A DNA stretch of 64,000 nt from Bacillus sp. V2I10 (GCF_030817055.1 NZ_JAUSYV010000001.1:768001-832000), one strand, 5' to 3'. Positions 1-7,829 are shown, counted from the stretch's first letter. Notes: generated from the sequence alone by a model not told the origin. Program-made: numbers and translations.

Positions 1-252
1 CCCATTATTATTACCACCACTATTTTAGAAAGAGGAGTCACCATTCCTAATTCTGATGTCGCTGTGCTGGGAGCAGAGGACAATGTTTTTACAGAGAGTA
101 CGCTGGTGCAAATTGCCGGCCGAGTCGGCAGAAGTGCGAAGCACCCAAGCGGAGATGTGCGATTTTTTCATTACGGTAAAACAGAAGCGATGATTCGTGC
201 CAAAAAGCATATCCAAATGATGAATACTGAGGCGAAAAGAGTGACTTTGTAA
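1..252 (+). CDS. comFA: ComFA, DNA uptake helicase (3' end only)
   Basis: The frame is open from base 1 and ends at TAA 250-252, so only the last 83 residues of an ATP-dependent DEAD-type helicase are present. ComFA helps drive single-stranded DNA into the cytoplasm during competence. Visible helicase motifs are TTTILERGVT (motif V region) and QIAGRVGRS (motif VI, with the arginines that contact ATP). Identification rests on these motifs plus the following comFB and comFC. The upstream part lies outside the window. Confidence 0.93.
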   Translation, partial: PIIITTTILERGVTIPNSDVAVLGAEDNVFTESTLVQIAGRVGRSAKHPSGDVRFFHYGKTEAMIRAKKHIQMMNTEAKRVTL

Positions 253-333
253 CTGTTTAAGGTATTATTTCTATCAAACATATTCCTTCTGTGGCATAAT
301 CATCTACAAGATAATGTGGATGGGGGTAGAGCG

Positions 334-615
334 GTGGTAGTTAATGCGATGGAACGAATCATGGTCGATTTATTAGATGAATATAAGGCTGCTCTGCAGA
401 TGAATTGTATGTGTGAGGAATGCTTAAATGACGTGCTTGCCCTTGTTTTAAACAGGGTTCAGCCGAGATACGTAACCAACCCGGATAAGGTTGCTTATGT
501 GAAAGCAGAATTTGTTGACAAACAGCAAATGACGACTTTAATTGTCAAATTAGCAGAATGTGCAAAGATGGTCTCCGATACACCGAAGTGCGAAACTTAT
601 GTCAGAGGTGAGTAA
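334..615 (+). CDS. comFB: ComFB, late competence protein
   Basis: A 93-residue protein between comFA and comFC. It starts MVVNAMERIM and has a cysteine group CMCEEC near residue 26, with a conserved DVLALVLNRVQPRYVT segment, as in B. subtilis ComFB. I chose GTG 334 because a GGGGGT ribosome site (322-327) lies 6-7 bases upstream and the N terminus then aligns with the family; a GTG at 316 would extend it by six residues. The molecular role of ComFB is not well defined; family members have been linked to c-di-GMP or c-di-AMP binding. Its stop overlaps the comFC start by one base. Confidence 0.9.
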   Translation: MVVNAMERIMVDLLDEYKAALQMNCMCEECLNDVLALVLNRVQPRYVTNPDKVAYVKAEFVDKQQMTTLIVKLAECAKMVSDTPKCETYVRGE

Positions 616-1307
616 TGAACAGATGTCTTATTTGCCAGGGTGAGCTTGAAAAAGCTGTATCCTGGAGGAGCGTATTTTTTTTAGATGAACAAGAGAGTGC
701 ATGCTGTGCTGATTGTTCATCTAAGCTCTGTTTGATTGAAGGTACTGTATGTCCAATGTGCGATCGGCCCCAGTCTGAGGCAAAAGCTTGCTTTGACTGT
801 GAAAGATGGCAAGCAGATCCCGTGTTTGGCAGCGTCCTTGCGAGTAATCATTCTGTTTATCAGTATAATGAATTTATGAAAGATTTAATCGCCAGATACA
901 AATATAGAGGCGATGCACAATTAGCTGACCTCTTTTACGAGCCCTTTCGAAACGTCTTCTCTAAGCATTTCTCAAAGAATTCCCTTCTTGTCCCCATTCC
1001 TCTCAGTAAAGAGCGGCTTTATGAACGCGGATTCAATCAGGCACGCTTGCTTGCTGACTTGCTCAATGCCCGAGTTCACGAACCTCTCATGCGTATCCAC
1101 TTAGAAAAACAATCCAAGAAAACAAGAACTGAACGCCTGCAGACTGAAAATGTTTTTTTTATAAATGGCAACTCTGAATTTTCCGGACAAAACCTTCTTC
1201 TGATTGACGATATTTATACAACAGGAACCACGATCAGACACGCAGCCAAACTGCTTATCGACCATGGTGCCGAAAGTGTTTCTTCTCTTACGCTCGTTCG
1301 AGGCTAA
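615..1307 (+). CDS. comFC: ComFC, phosphoribosyltransferase-like competence protein
   Basis: A 230-residue protein with N-terminal CxxC zinc-finger-like pairs (CLIC, CADC, CPMC, CFDC in the first 70 residues) and a C-terminal phosphoribosyltransferase signature LLLIDDIYTTGTT. ComFC is required for transformation, acting with ComFA in DNA import. It is translationally coupled to comFB (TAATG overlap at 613-617). Its stop codon is part of the -35 element of the SigD promoter for the flagellar operon downstream. Confidence 0.93.
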   Translation: MNRCLICQGELEKAVSWRSVFFLDEQESACCADCSSKLCLIEGTVCPMCDRPQSEAKACFDCERWQADPVFGSVLASNHSVYQYNEFMKDLIARYKYRGDAQLADLFYEPFRNVFSKHFSKNSLLVPIPLSKERLYERGFNQARLLADLLNARVHEPLMRIHLEKQSKKTRTERLQTENVFFINGNSEFSGQNLLLIDDIYTTGTTIRHAAKLLIDHGAESVSSLTLVRG

Positions 1308-1331
1308 ACGTTTTCAAACTGATTCCGATAG
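1305..1331 (+). promoter_or_regulatory. SigD-type promoter before yvyF-flgM
   Basis: TAAA at 1305-1308, a 15-base spacer, then TCCGATAG at 1324-1331. The SigD consensus is TAAA-N15-GCCGATAT. It sits directly before the flgM operon, where B. subtilis has a SigD promoter, giving positive feedback on motility genes. Confidence 0.75.
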
Positions 1332-1364
1332 TAAAGATATAGTACAATGATAGGAGAATCATCA

Positions 1365-1781
1365 ATGGGAGAACTATCGAACTGTCCGGAATGCTACCAG
1401 CTATTTGTGAAAACACAATTTAAAACGGTTTGTGATGCATGTTATAAAGAAGAAGAACGTAAATTCGAAGTCGTTTACGGTTTTATAAAGCAGAGTAAAA
1501 ATCGAACAGCAACTCTATCAAATGTCGAAGAGCATACGGGAGTTGAAGAGGAGCTGATTCTGAAATTTATCAGACAGGGCAGAATTCAGCTCGCCAACTT
1601 CCCGAACCTCGGTTATCCTTGTCAGAAATGCGGAAAGCTGATCAGAGAAAATAAGCTTTGTATTTCTTGCGGAAAAGACATTAAAACTCAGCTGTTTGAA
1701 TTAGAACAGGAAGAAGAACGCCGGCAAAAAGTCACAGAGAAGCAGGCGACCTACTATACCTTTCAGACTAAAAATAACTAA
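1365..1781 (+). CDS. yvyF: YvyF, flagellar operon zinc-finger protein
   Basis: A 138-residue protein with two cysteine clusters: CPEC...CDAC in the N-terminal 30 residues and CQKC...CISC at about 92-110, suggesting two zinc ribbons around a helix-turn-helix-like middle (TLSNVEEHTGVEEELILKF). The C terminus is charged. It is the first gene of the flgM operon, as in B. subtilis; its biochemical role is not established. ATG 1365 is chosen over 1347 because AGGAGA lies seven bases before it. Confidence 0.87.
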   Translation: MGELSNCPECYQLFVKTQFKTVCDACYKEEERKFEVVYGFIKQSKNRTATLSNVEEHTGVEEELILKFIRQGRIQLANFPNLGYPCQKCGKLIRENKLCISCGKDIKTQLFELEQEEERRQKVTEKQATYYTFQTKNN

Positions 1782-1852
1782 ATTTATTAACAACAACTAT
1801 TTCCAGCCGATATAGAAAGTAACGAGAAGAACGAAAGAATGGAGGAAAAGGG

Positions 1853-2113
1853 ATGAAGATCAATCACTTAAACTCAGCAGGGATAAATCCTTATAAACGA
1901 ACGGCAGAGAAGCAGCAGGAAGCAGCGCAGCAGGCTAAAAAGCAGGATAAGGTTGAAATATCAACAAAGGCAAAAGAGCTTCAGCAGCAAAATGCCATTG
2001 ACCAGGCACGGCAAGAAAAGGTAGCTGCAATAAAAAAGCAAGTAGAAACCGGCACCTATACCATTGATCCAAAAGCTATCGCAAACAGCGTCATCAAGCA
2101 TTACCAAAAATAG
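1853..2113 (+). CDS. flgM: FlgM, anti-sigma factor for SigD
   Basis: An 86-residue protein with the typical FlgM layout: MKINHLNSAGINPYK at the N terminus, a glutamine- and lysine-rich linker, DKVEIST near residue 32, and a C-terminal helix with TYTIDPKAIANSVI that binds the sigma factor. It holds SigD inactive until the hook-basal body is finished. A GGAGG site precedes the ATG. It sits between yvyF and flgN in the same operon. Confidence 0.95.
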   Translation: MKINHLNSAGINPYKRTAEKQQEAAQQAKKQDKVEISTKAKELQQQNAIDQARQEKVAAIKKQVETGTYTIDPKAIANSVIKHYQK

Positions 2114-2131
2114 ATTTCGGGAGGACTTGCA

Positions 2132-2611
2132 GTGTCAGCACAGTCATTAATTCTAAAGCTTGAGAAGCTGCTCGGGCTGAATCGGCAGCTATACCAATTA
2201 GCGCAAACAAAAACAGAAGCCTTGAAAACAGAAGACCTGACTGTGTTGCAGCAAACACTCAAGCAGGAACAAATCTATGTACAGGCCATCAAGCAAGTGG
2301 AAAATGAACGGATCGGTCTTGCTTCGGCTTATTTAAACAGGGAAGATGACTTAACTTTATCGGCATGCATGGAAAAAGCAGAGGGAGCAGATAAAGAAAA
2401 ATTTTCTGATCTTTTTCAGTCATTAACAGATGTAATGGAAAAGCTGAAGAACGCCAATAAGCTGAATCAGCATCTTACCATCCAGGCCCTGCAGTTTGTC
2501 TCCTTATCATTGGATATGCTGATGCCAAAGGAACAATCTCCAGCCTATAAGCCTCCGGGCGGAACGGCTACAGAACCGAAACGAAGATCTTTATTTGACT
2601 CAAAAGCCTAA
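2132..2611 (+). CDS. flgN: FlgN, chaperone for hook-filament junction proteins
   Basis: A 159-residue all-helical protein starting from GTG with GGGAGG upstream. B. subtilis FlgN (formerly YvyG) holds FlgK and FlgL for export. The long helical segments and the position immediately before flgK support the call. The last 25 residues (from about PPGGT) are low-complexity and probably disordered. Confidence 0.9.
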   Translation: MSAQSLILKLEKLLGLNRQLYQLAQTKTEALKTEDLTVLQQTLKQEQIYVQAIKQVENERIGLASAYLNREDDLTLSACMEKAEGADKEKFSDLFQSLTDVMEKLKNANKLNQHLTIQALQFVSLSLDMLMPKEQSPAYKPPGGTATEPKRRSLFDSKA

Positions 2612-2629
2612 TGCTCGGAGGAATGAACC

Positions 2630-4150
2630 ATGCGCTCGACTTTTTCAGGACTTGAAATTGCAAAAAGAGGAATGTTTACACAGCAAAGCGCCTTAAACAC
2701 AACTGGACATAATATTGCAAACGCCAACACGCCCGGCTACACAAGACAGCGTGTTAATTTTGTACAGACTGAGGCATACCCTGCACCATCCATGAACCGC
2801 CCTGAGTATCCGGGCCAAATTGGAACAGGCGTTGAAGCGGGAACAATCGAGCGGGTGAGAGACAGCTTTCTCGATACACAATTTCGCTACGAAAATAACA
2901 AAGTAGGATACTGGGATTCTCGTGCTGATTCTCTTTTGAAAATGGAAGAAATCATGAACGAACCATCTGAAACAGGCCTTTCTAAAAGCTTTGACCGCTT
3001 CTGGCAGTCCATGCAGGACCTCGCATTGAATCCTGCAAATGCAGGTGCACGTGCGGTTGTCCGCGAACGCGGGGCTGCAGTAGCAGAAACGTTTCAATAC
3101 TTATCGACTTCACTTAAAGCTGTTCAAGGAGAACTGAAAAGTGAATTAGAGGTATCGACAAAAGAAATCAACTCACTTGCAAACCAGATTAACAGCATCA
3201 ATAAACAAATCTCTGAAATCGAACCGCATGGCTACTTGGCAAACGATCTGTACGATGAGCGCGATCGTCTTCTTGATCAGCTATCAGGTCTGGCTAACAT
3301 CAAGATTTCAAACGAAAAGAGCGGAGGAAACTCGCTTGCTGTTGCAGAAGGATCTGTAACGATTGAAAGCATGGATGCTAACGGTAAATCACTTGGAACT
3401 TTAGTAGATGGCAAGAGTAAATCTGTTAATGAATTAAGCATCGGATTTTCTTCTGATAATGGATTAGTAGACTCGGTTTCGATAGGCTCAAATGCTATAG
3501 ATGTTAAAGAATTTGGAAGCGTCGGCGAAATTCGCGGGTTAATTGATTCCTACGGCTACAATTCAGACGGTTCCGCAAATGGATTGTATCCGGAGATGCT
3601 CAGGCAGCTTAATGAACTGGCATACAGCTTTGCGACAGAAGTAAACAAAGTTCAGGAAGCGGGGTACAGCATCAAGCGGATTGAAGAAAATGGGTCAAGC
3701 AGTACACAGTTTTTTGATTTTACTAACATGACAGATCCGCCTAAAGATGCAGCGTCTATGTTAACCCTTCATCAATCTATCATAGACTCAACTGATAACA
3801 TTGCCGCATCTTCAAACGGCAATATGGGTGATGGGAAAAATGCGCTTGCGCTTGCAGAAGTGAAAAATCAAACCTTCACAATCGGCGGGAAAACGACAAC
3901 CATCCAGGATTTCTATGAAAGCTTAATCGGAGGCATGGCCGTTGACGCACAGGAAGCAAACCGTCTGGTAAGCAACAGTGATGTGCTCCGTTCTGCAGTT
4001 GACCAGCGCCGTCAATCTGTCAGTGCTGTATCACTGGATGAAGAGATGACAAACATGATCCAATTCCAGCACGCATACAACGCTTCAGCAAAAATGATTT
4101 CATTGCAGGATGAAATGCTCGATACAATTATTAACGGACTAAGAAGGTAG
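2630..4150 (+). CDS. flgK: FlgK, hook-associated protein 1
   Basis: A 506-residue axial protein. The N terminus has the flagellar rod/hook signature ALNTTGHNIANANTPGYTRQ. The C terminus ends in a heptad-like helix (MIQFQHAYNASAKMISLQDEML) that packs with the first helix. It forms the first junction ring between hook and filament. It is exported by the flagellar type III apparatus, so no signal peptide is expected or seen. A CGGAGG site precedes the ATG; flgL follows after 10 bases. Confidence 0.97.
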   Translation: MRSTFSGLEIAKRGMFTQQSALNTTGHNIANANTPGYTRQRVNFVQTEAYPAPSMNRPEYPGQIGTGVEAGTIERVRDSFLDTQFRYENNKVGYWDSRADSLLKMEEIMNEPSETGLSKSFDRFWQSMQDLALNPANAGARAVVRERGAAVAETFQYLSTSLKAVQGELKSELEVSTKEINSLANQINSINKQISEIEPHGYLANDLYDERDRLLDQLSGLANIKISNEKSGGNSLAVAEGSVTIESMDANGKSLGTLVDGKSKSVNELSIGFSSDNGLVDSVSIGSNAIDVKEFGSVGEIRGLIDSYGYNSDGSANGLYPEMLRQLNELAYSFATEVNKVQEAGYSIKRIEENGSSSTQFFDFTNMTDPPKDAASMLTLHQSIIDSTDNIAASSNGNMGDGKNALALAEVKNQTFTIGGKTTTIQDFYESLIGGMAVDAQEANRLVSNSDVLRSAVDQRRQSVSAVSLDEEMTNMIQFQHAYNASAKMISLQDEMLDTIINGLRR

Positions 4151-4160
4151 GTGAACAATC

Positions 4161-5042
4161 ATGCGCGTAACTCAAAGCATGCTCGCAGGCAACTCGCTCC
4201 GCAACCTAAGCAAAAGCTATGAAAAAATGGGCACCTACCAGGACCAGCTCGCAACCGGCAAAAAAATCAACCGTCCTTCAGATGATCCTGTTGTCGCCAT
4301 GAAGGGAATGCACTATCGCACAAACTTAACCGAAGTCGAACAATACCAGCGCAACATCTCTGAGGCCTATCAGTGGATGGAGAACTCAGAAGCGGGAATT
4401 GAGCAGGGCACACAAGTTCTTCAGCGAGTGCGTGAACTGATGGTTCAGGCCAGTAATGGAACGAACAGCCCTGAAGACTTAAAGGCGATTGGCGCTGAAA
4501 TGAAGCAGCTGAAGGAAGATTTGGTTGGATCTGCGAATACGCAGGTGGCAGGGAATTATATTTTTAACGGTACACAGACGAAAGAAGCGCCTGTTACTCT
4601 TAACGCTGATGGAACAGTAACAGTAAACATTGATAAATCACCATTTGAAATTGAGGTTTCTAAGGGTGTTCAATTGAAAGCGAATATTAATTCTGACAAT
4701 GTTTTCAGTGAGGACTTATTTGCGGTGATGGGTTCCATTGAAAAGGCGTTAAGTTCTGGTGACGCATCTGGATTAGACGGATTGCTTTCTGACCTTGACG
4801 GTAAAATGGACTCAATGTCAGCGGAACGTGCAGAACTAGGAGCCAGATACAATCGCCTGGAGCTTATTGAAGATCGAGTGGGAAAACAAGAGATTGTTTC
4901 AACACGAATTCTATCTGAGAACGAAGATGCTGATTTAGAAAAGGTAATCATGGATTTAACTGCACAAGAAAGTATCCATCGGGCTGCATTATCAGTCGGC
5001 GCAAGAATCATTCAGCCAACGTTAATGGACTTTTTAAGATAA
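4161..5042 (+). CDS. flgL: FlgL, hook-associated protein 3
   Basis: A 293-residue flagellin-related protein. It has an N-terminal flagellin helix (MRVTQSMLAGNSLRNL, then GKKINRPSDDP) and a C-terminal helix DLTAQESIHRAALSVGARIIQPTLMDFLR-like in content. It builds the second junction layer under the filament. It is translationally close to flgK and is followed at once by a terminator hairpin, unlike the longer operon of B. subtilis. Confidence 0.96.
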   Translation: MRVTQSMLAGNSLRNLSKSYEKMGTYQDQLATGKKINRPSDDPVVAMKGMHYRTNLTEVEQYQRNISEAYQWMENSEAGIEQGTQVLQRVRELMVQASNGTNSPEDLKAIGAEMKQLKEDLVGSANTQVAGNYIFNGTQTKEAPVTLNADGTVTVNIDKSPFEIEVSKGVQLKANINSDNVFSEDLFAVMGSIEKALSSGDASGLDGLLSDLDGKMDSMSAERAELGARYNRLELIEDRVGKQEIVSTRILSENEDADLEKVIMDLTAQESIHRAALSVGARIIQPTLMDFLR

Positions 5043-5069
5043 GCTATCTTTTTATAAGATAGCTTTTTT
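5041..5069 (+). terminator. Rho-independent terminator after flgL
   Basis: Inverted repeat AAGCTATC (5041-5048) and GATAGCTT (5058-5065), followed by a T run to 5069. It overlaps the flgL stop codon. Confidence 0.8.
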
Positions 5070-5074
5070 AAGAT

Positions 5075-5221
5075 ATAAGAAAGTGAAATTTTGCGTATTG
5101 ATGTCTAGCTCCATCGCCCAGCTTCTCGGCCAGAACAAATCCGTCAAAAAAGTCAAAACCGGACTTTTCTGCCGGATTCTTATCTGTCTGTCGGAGCTAA
5201 ACGGGCGCTTACACTTTTCTA
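5075..5221 (+). repeat. Dispersed repeat, copy R1
   Basis: Near-complete copy of a repeat also found at 27497-27647, 28311-28452 and 60029-60169 (inverted). Landmarks are TTTTGCG, TCTAGCTCCATCGCCCAG, CTCGGCCAGAACAAATCCG, AAAGTC...GACTTTTCTGCCGGATTCTTATCTGTC, and GAGCTAAACGGGCG near the end. Internal complementarity (ATCGCCC with GGGCG, AAAGTC with GACTTT, ATCCG with CGGAT) predicts one long folded hairpin. No coding capacity is evident. Confidence 0.8.
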
Positions 5222-5237
5222 AATAGGAGGACAATTC

Positions 5238-5806
5238 ATGGACATTCCTCAAATAAGGTTAGAAAGCAGATTTGCTAAACTAGGTTTAGAAACGGTCAAT
5301 GCTTCACTTGAAATTCAGCAGCCAAAAGCGGACCTATCCATCCAGCAGCCAAAAGCAGAGCTGTCCATACAAACAACACCTGGCAAGCTAACAATTGACC
5401 AGACAAAAGCCAGGGAAGAGGTGGATTTAAAGCATATTTCTAAGCGAATTGCAGAAGCAGCAGACCAGGGGCACCGGGACGTTCTTTCCGGAATTGCGAG
5501 ACGAATCCAGCAAGGCGATGAACAGATGAGAATTGAAAATGGCGGTAAACCGCTTACTGCTCAGGCGAAAAAAACAGCGAAGGCGAAATCAAGCAATTTA
5601 ACATAGGGTTTATCCCATCTCATTTCAGCGTAAAGCTTGACTATCAGCCATCAGAAGTGAAAATCGATGTGCAGAGAAATGCTCCGATCATTGAGAGCAA
5701 AATCAACAAGCCGATCATGGACTATAATGCAGGAGAGGTAAAAGTGGAACTCGCTGAGAGAAATCAGCTAAAAGTAGACTTTGTTTCAATAGACAGAAAG
5801 ATTTAA
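5238..5806 (+). pseudogene. yviE: yviE, flagellar-operon protein, frameshifted at A7
   Basis: The first frame (ATG 5238 to TAG 5604-5606, 122 residues) has a proline/glutamine repeat (IQQPKADLS, IQQPKAELS) and breaks off after KAKSSNLT. In the -1 frame, translation continues as EIKQFNIGFIPSHFS and runs to TAA 5804-5806, the expected YviE C-terminal half. The frames join at the A7 run 5568-5574: one more A would restore a single protein of 189 residues. So this is a one-base deletion, a slippage site or a sequencing error. YviE lies between flgL and fliW in B. subtilis; its function is not known. AGGAGG precedes the ATG. Confidence 0.85.
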
Positions 5807-5832
5807 TAGACTTAAACAAAGGAATGTGAAGC

Positions 5833-6261
5833 ATGTTAATTCAAACGAAATATCATGGGGAAGTAACAATTGATGAAGCGCACAAAATCACCTTTGAACA
5901 TGGGATTCCAGGATTTATAGAAGAAAAGAACTTTATCTTGCTTCCGCTTGAAGAAGGCTCTTCATTCTTTATCCTTCAATCCATTCAATCTCAAAACACT
6001 GCATTTGTCGTCACTAGTCCCTTTTTCTTTTTCAAAGACTATGAATTTGATTTGGATAAATCATCAAAAGAATTATTAATGATAGAATCTCCAAATGATG
6101 TCGAAGTGTATGTTATTTTAACAGTCAGTGATCCATTTACGAACTCAACAGCGAATTTACAAGGTCCGTTGATTTTAAATAAAGGAAAAAGATTGGGCAA
6201 GCAGCTTATCCTTAACAAGACAGAATATACAACTAAACATCGTCTATGGGAGGGAGCATAA
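5833..6261 (+). CDS. fliW: FliW, flagellin-binding CsrA antagonist
   Basis: A 142-residue protein with the FliW core: EITF-like strand (KITFEHGIPGF), LPLEEGSSFFILQS and NLQGPLILN near residue 110. FliW binds either flagellin or CsrA; when flagellin is exported, FliW is freed to titrate CsrA and hag translation rises. Its stop overlaps the csrA start (TAATG), which fits the 1:1 partner-switch model. Confidence 0.96.
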   Translation: MLIQTKYHGEVTIDEAHKITFEHGIPGFIEEKNFILLPLEEGSSFFILQSIQSQNTAFVVTSPFFFFKDYEFDLDKSSKELLMIESPNDVEVYVILTVSDPFTNSTANLQGPLILNKGKRLGKQLILNKTEYTTKHRLWEGA

Positions 6262-6485
6262 TGCTTGTTTTAACTAGGAAAACTGGAGAAGCGATTCAAA
6301 TTGGCGATGATATTGAGATCACGGTAATCTCTATCGCTGGCGACCAAGTGAAAATCGGTATTAGCGCTCCTGAAAATGTAGATATCCATCGCAAAGAAAT
6401 TTACATCTCAATTCAAGAAGAAAACAATAAGGCAGCAGAAGTATCTCTAGATATGCTTGCTCAATTAAAGAACAGAAAACCTTAA
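6261..6485 (+). CDS. csrA: CsrA, RNA-binding translational repressor
   Basis: A 74-residue protein beginning MLVLTRKTGEAIQIGDDIEI, with the RNA-contact segment APENVDIHRKEIY near residues 38-50. CsrA blocks hag translation by covering its ribosome site. Start ATG 6261 gives the family-standard N terminus; the frame is open further upstream but without support. The stop codon is within the terminator stem. Confidence 0.97.
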   Translation: MLVLTRKTGEAIQIGDDIEITVISIAGDQVKIGISAPENVDIHRKEIYISIQEENNKAAEVSLDMLAQLKNRKP

Positions 6486-6508
6486 GCACATTCGCTTAAG
6501 GTTTTTTT
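6480..6508 (+). terminator. Terminator after csrA
   Basis: Perfect stem CCTTAAGC (6480-6487) and GCTTAAGG (6494-6501) followed by seven T residues. It separates csrA from the hag promoter. Confidence 0.88.
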
Positions 6509-6530
6509 ATGAAATATTTTCTAAATGCTC

Positions 6531-6557
6531 TAAAACAACTCCTGATCATGACGATAT
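6531..6557 (+). promoter_or_regulatory. SigD-type promoter of hag
   Basis: TAAA at 6531-6534, a 15-base spacer, and GACGATAT at 6550-6557, seven of eight matching the SigD -10 element. It predicts a leader of about 100 bases before the hag start codon. Confidence 0.87.
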
Positions 6558-6618
6558 AAGAAGTGTAACAAGCAGAACCAACAGGCGGCCGACCGTTGCG
6601 ACTGCGAGTATATAAGAA

Positions 6619-6657
6619 TTCACATGGATGTGGATTACTACAATTATTTCAAGGAGG
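6619..6657 (+). promoter_or_regulatory. CsrA-type binding sites in the hag leader
   Basis: CACA-TGGA-TGTG (6621-6632) forms a small hairpin with GGA exposed in the loop and agrees with the CsrA consensus ACA(R)GGAUGU. The Shine-Dalgarno AAGGAGG (6651-6657) offers a second GGA. The two-site layout matches the one known for B. subtilis hag. With fliW and csrA directly upstream, it supports flagellin autoregulation. Confidence 0.7.
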
Positions 6658-6667
6658 AAATTTTAAA

Positions 6668-7501
6668 ATGAGAATCAATCATAATATTGCGGCTCTTAAT
6701 ACTTACCGTCAGTTGAACAGTGCTTCCAATGCACAAAGTAAATCTATGGAGAAATTATCTTCAGGTATGCGAATCAACCGTGCTGGTGATGATGCAGCTG
6801 GTCTTTCTATTTCTGAAAAAATGCGTGGACAAGTTCGTGGTTTGGATCAAGCTTCTCGTAATGCTCAAGACGGTATTTCATTAATTCAAACTGCGGAGGG
6901 AGCTTTAGGTGAAACTCACTCTATCCTACAACGACAACGTGAACTAATTGTTCAAGCCGGAAATGGTGGAACTTTAGCAACAGAAGACCTAACAGCGATT
7001 AAAGATGAAATCACTCAATTGAACACAGAATTAGATGGTATTTCAACACGTACTGAGTTTAACGGTAAAAAGTTGTTGGATGGTAGTTTTGCGAAGGATT
7101 TCCAAATCGGAGCAAATGCTGGTCAACAACTTTCATTAACAATAGATAATGGTACAGCTTTAGAGGGATTTAGCTCAACGGATTTAGCTATGGATGCTCT
7201 TGCTCTTGATGGTACTAAAGCAAATTTCGATGTAGATATTGCAAAAGTTGATGCTGCAATCGGAAAAGTTTCCGCTTCTCGTTCTAAACTAGGAGCAAAT
7301 CAAAATCGTTTAGAGCACACTATCAATAACTTGAATAATGCTTCTGAAAATCTAACAGCTGCCGAATCTCGTGTACGTGACGTAGACATGGCGAAAGAAA
7401 TGATGAACCAAACAAAGAATTCTATTCTTTCTCAAGCAGCACAAGCAATGCTGGCTCAATCCAATCAAATGCCTCAAGGAGTTTTACAACTTCTGAGATA
7501 A
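6668..7501 (+). CDS. hag: Flagellin Hag (unspliced reading; gene contains a group I intron)
   Basis: This is the filament protein. It starts MRINHNIAALNTYRQLN with AAGGAGG nine bases upstream; the frame is open back to 6596 without support. Typical flagellin N region (SSGMRINRAGDDAAGL) and C region (ESRVRDVDMAKEMM) flank a short central domain. Read straight through, the protein is 277 residues and ends MLAQSNQMPQGVLQLLR. A group I intron begins inside this frame, probably after CCT 7472-7474, so the last eight codons and stop would be intron sequence. A second C-terminal exon at 7830-7874 encodes QANQQPQGVLQLLR and lies just before the terminator. Joining 6668-7474 to 7830-7874 keeps the frame and gives 283 residues. 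Confidence 0.95.
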   Translation: MRINHNIAALNTYRQLNSASNAQSKSMEKLSSGMRINRAGDDAAGLSISEKMRGQVRGLDQASRNAQDGISLIQTAEGALGETHSILQRQRELIVQAGNGGTLATEDLTAIKDEITQLNTELDGISTRTEFNGKKLLDGSFAKDFQIGANAGQQLSLTIDNGTALEGFSSTDLAMDALALDGTKANFDVDIAKVDAAIGKVSASRSKLGANQNRLEHTINNLNNASENLTAAESRVRDVDMAKEMMNQTKNSILSQAAQAMLAQSNQMPQGVLQLLR

Positions 7502-7829
7502 TTGATTAGAAGGGCGTCCAGTTTGGTAACGAACTGGAGCATCACTGGGTGAATTGCTGGAACTTCCTAAAGCTTCATCAACCAAAGCGTAGTTGGAAAC
7601 GACAGGCGAAATGGTTTGAAAATGATGAAGATGAACAATGGATAATCAGCAGCCAAGCTCCTGTGAGGAAACTCTGGAGAAGGTTCAACGACTAGAGAAC
7701 ACGGTCTAAGGCGAGAAGCTATGACTATGAATCTCGTAGGGCAGTGAAAACTGTTCGAAGTGCCCAGCCCCATATAATTGAAGGGTGAAGATATAGTCTA
7801 TTCTATGACCGAAAGGCGTAGCGGCAAAG
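7475..7829 (+). ncRNA. Group I self-splicing intron in hag
   Basis: About 355 bases with a readable group I core. P1: exon AUGCCU (7469-7474) pairs with guide GGGCGU (7512-7517), placing a U-G pair at the splice site. P2: CCAGTT 7518-7523 with AACTGG 7532-7537. P3: CTGGGT 7545-7550 with GCCCAG 7762-7767. A P4-like strand GCTG 7556-7559 with CAGC 7647-7650. P7: GACTA 7690-7694 with TAGTC 7794-7798, inside conserved TTCAACGACTA and AAGATATAGTC blocks that resemble the phage T4 td intron. Hairpins CGAGA/TCTCG and GCAGT-gaaa-ACTGT between P7 and P3' suggest subgroup IA. P9: 7803-7821 with a GAAA loop. The terminal G is most likely 7829. No homing endonuclease is encoded. The 5' boundary is inferred from P1; an alternative is after 7456. 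Confidence 0.88.

Noticed and set aside
7567..7773. A 68-codon minus-strand frame inside the hag intron
   Set aside because: No ribosome site or family likeness; the bases are explained by ribozyme pairing.
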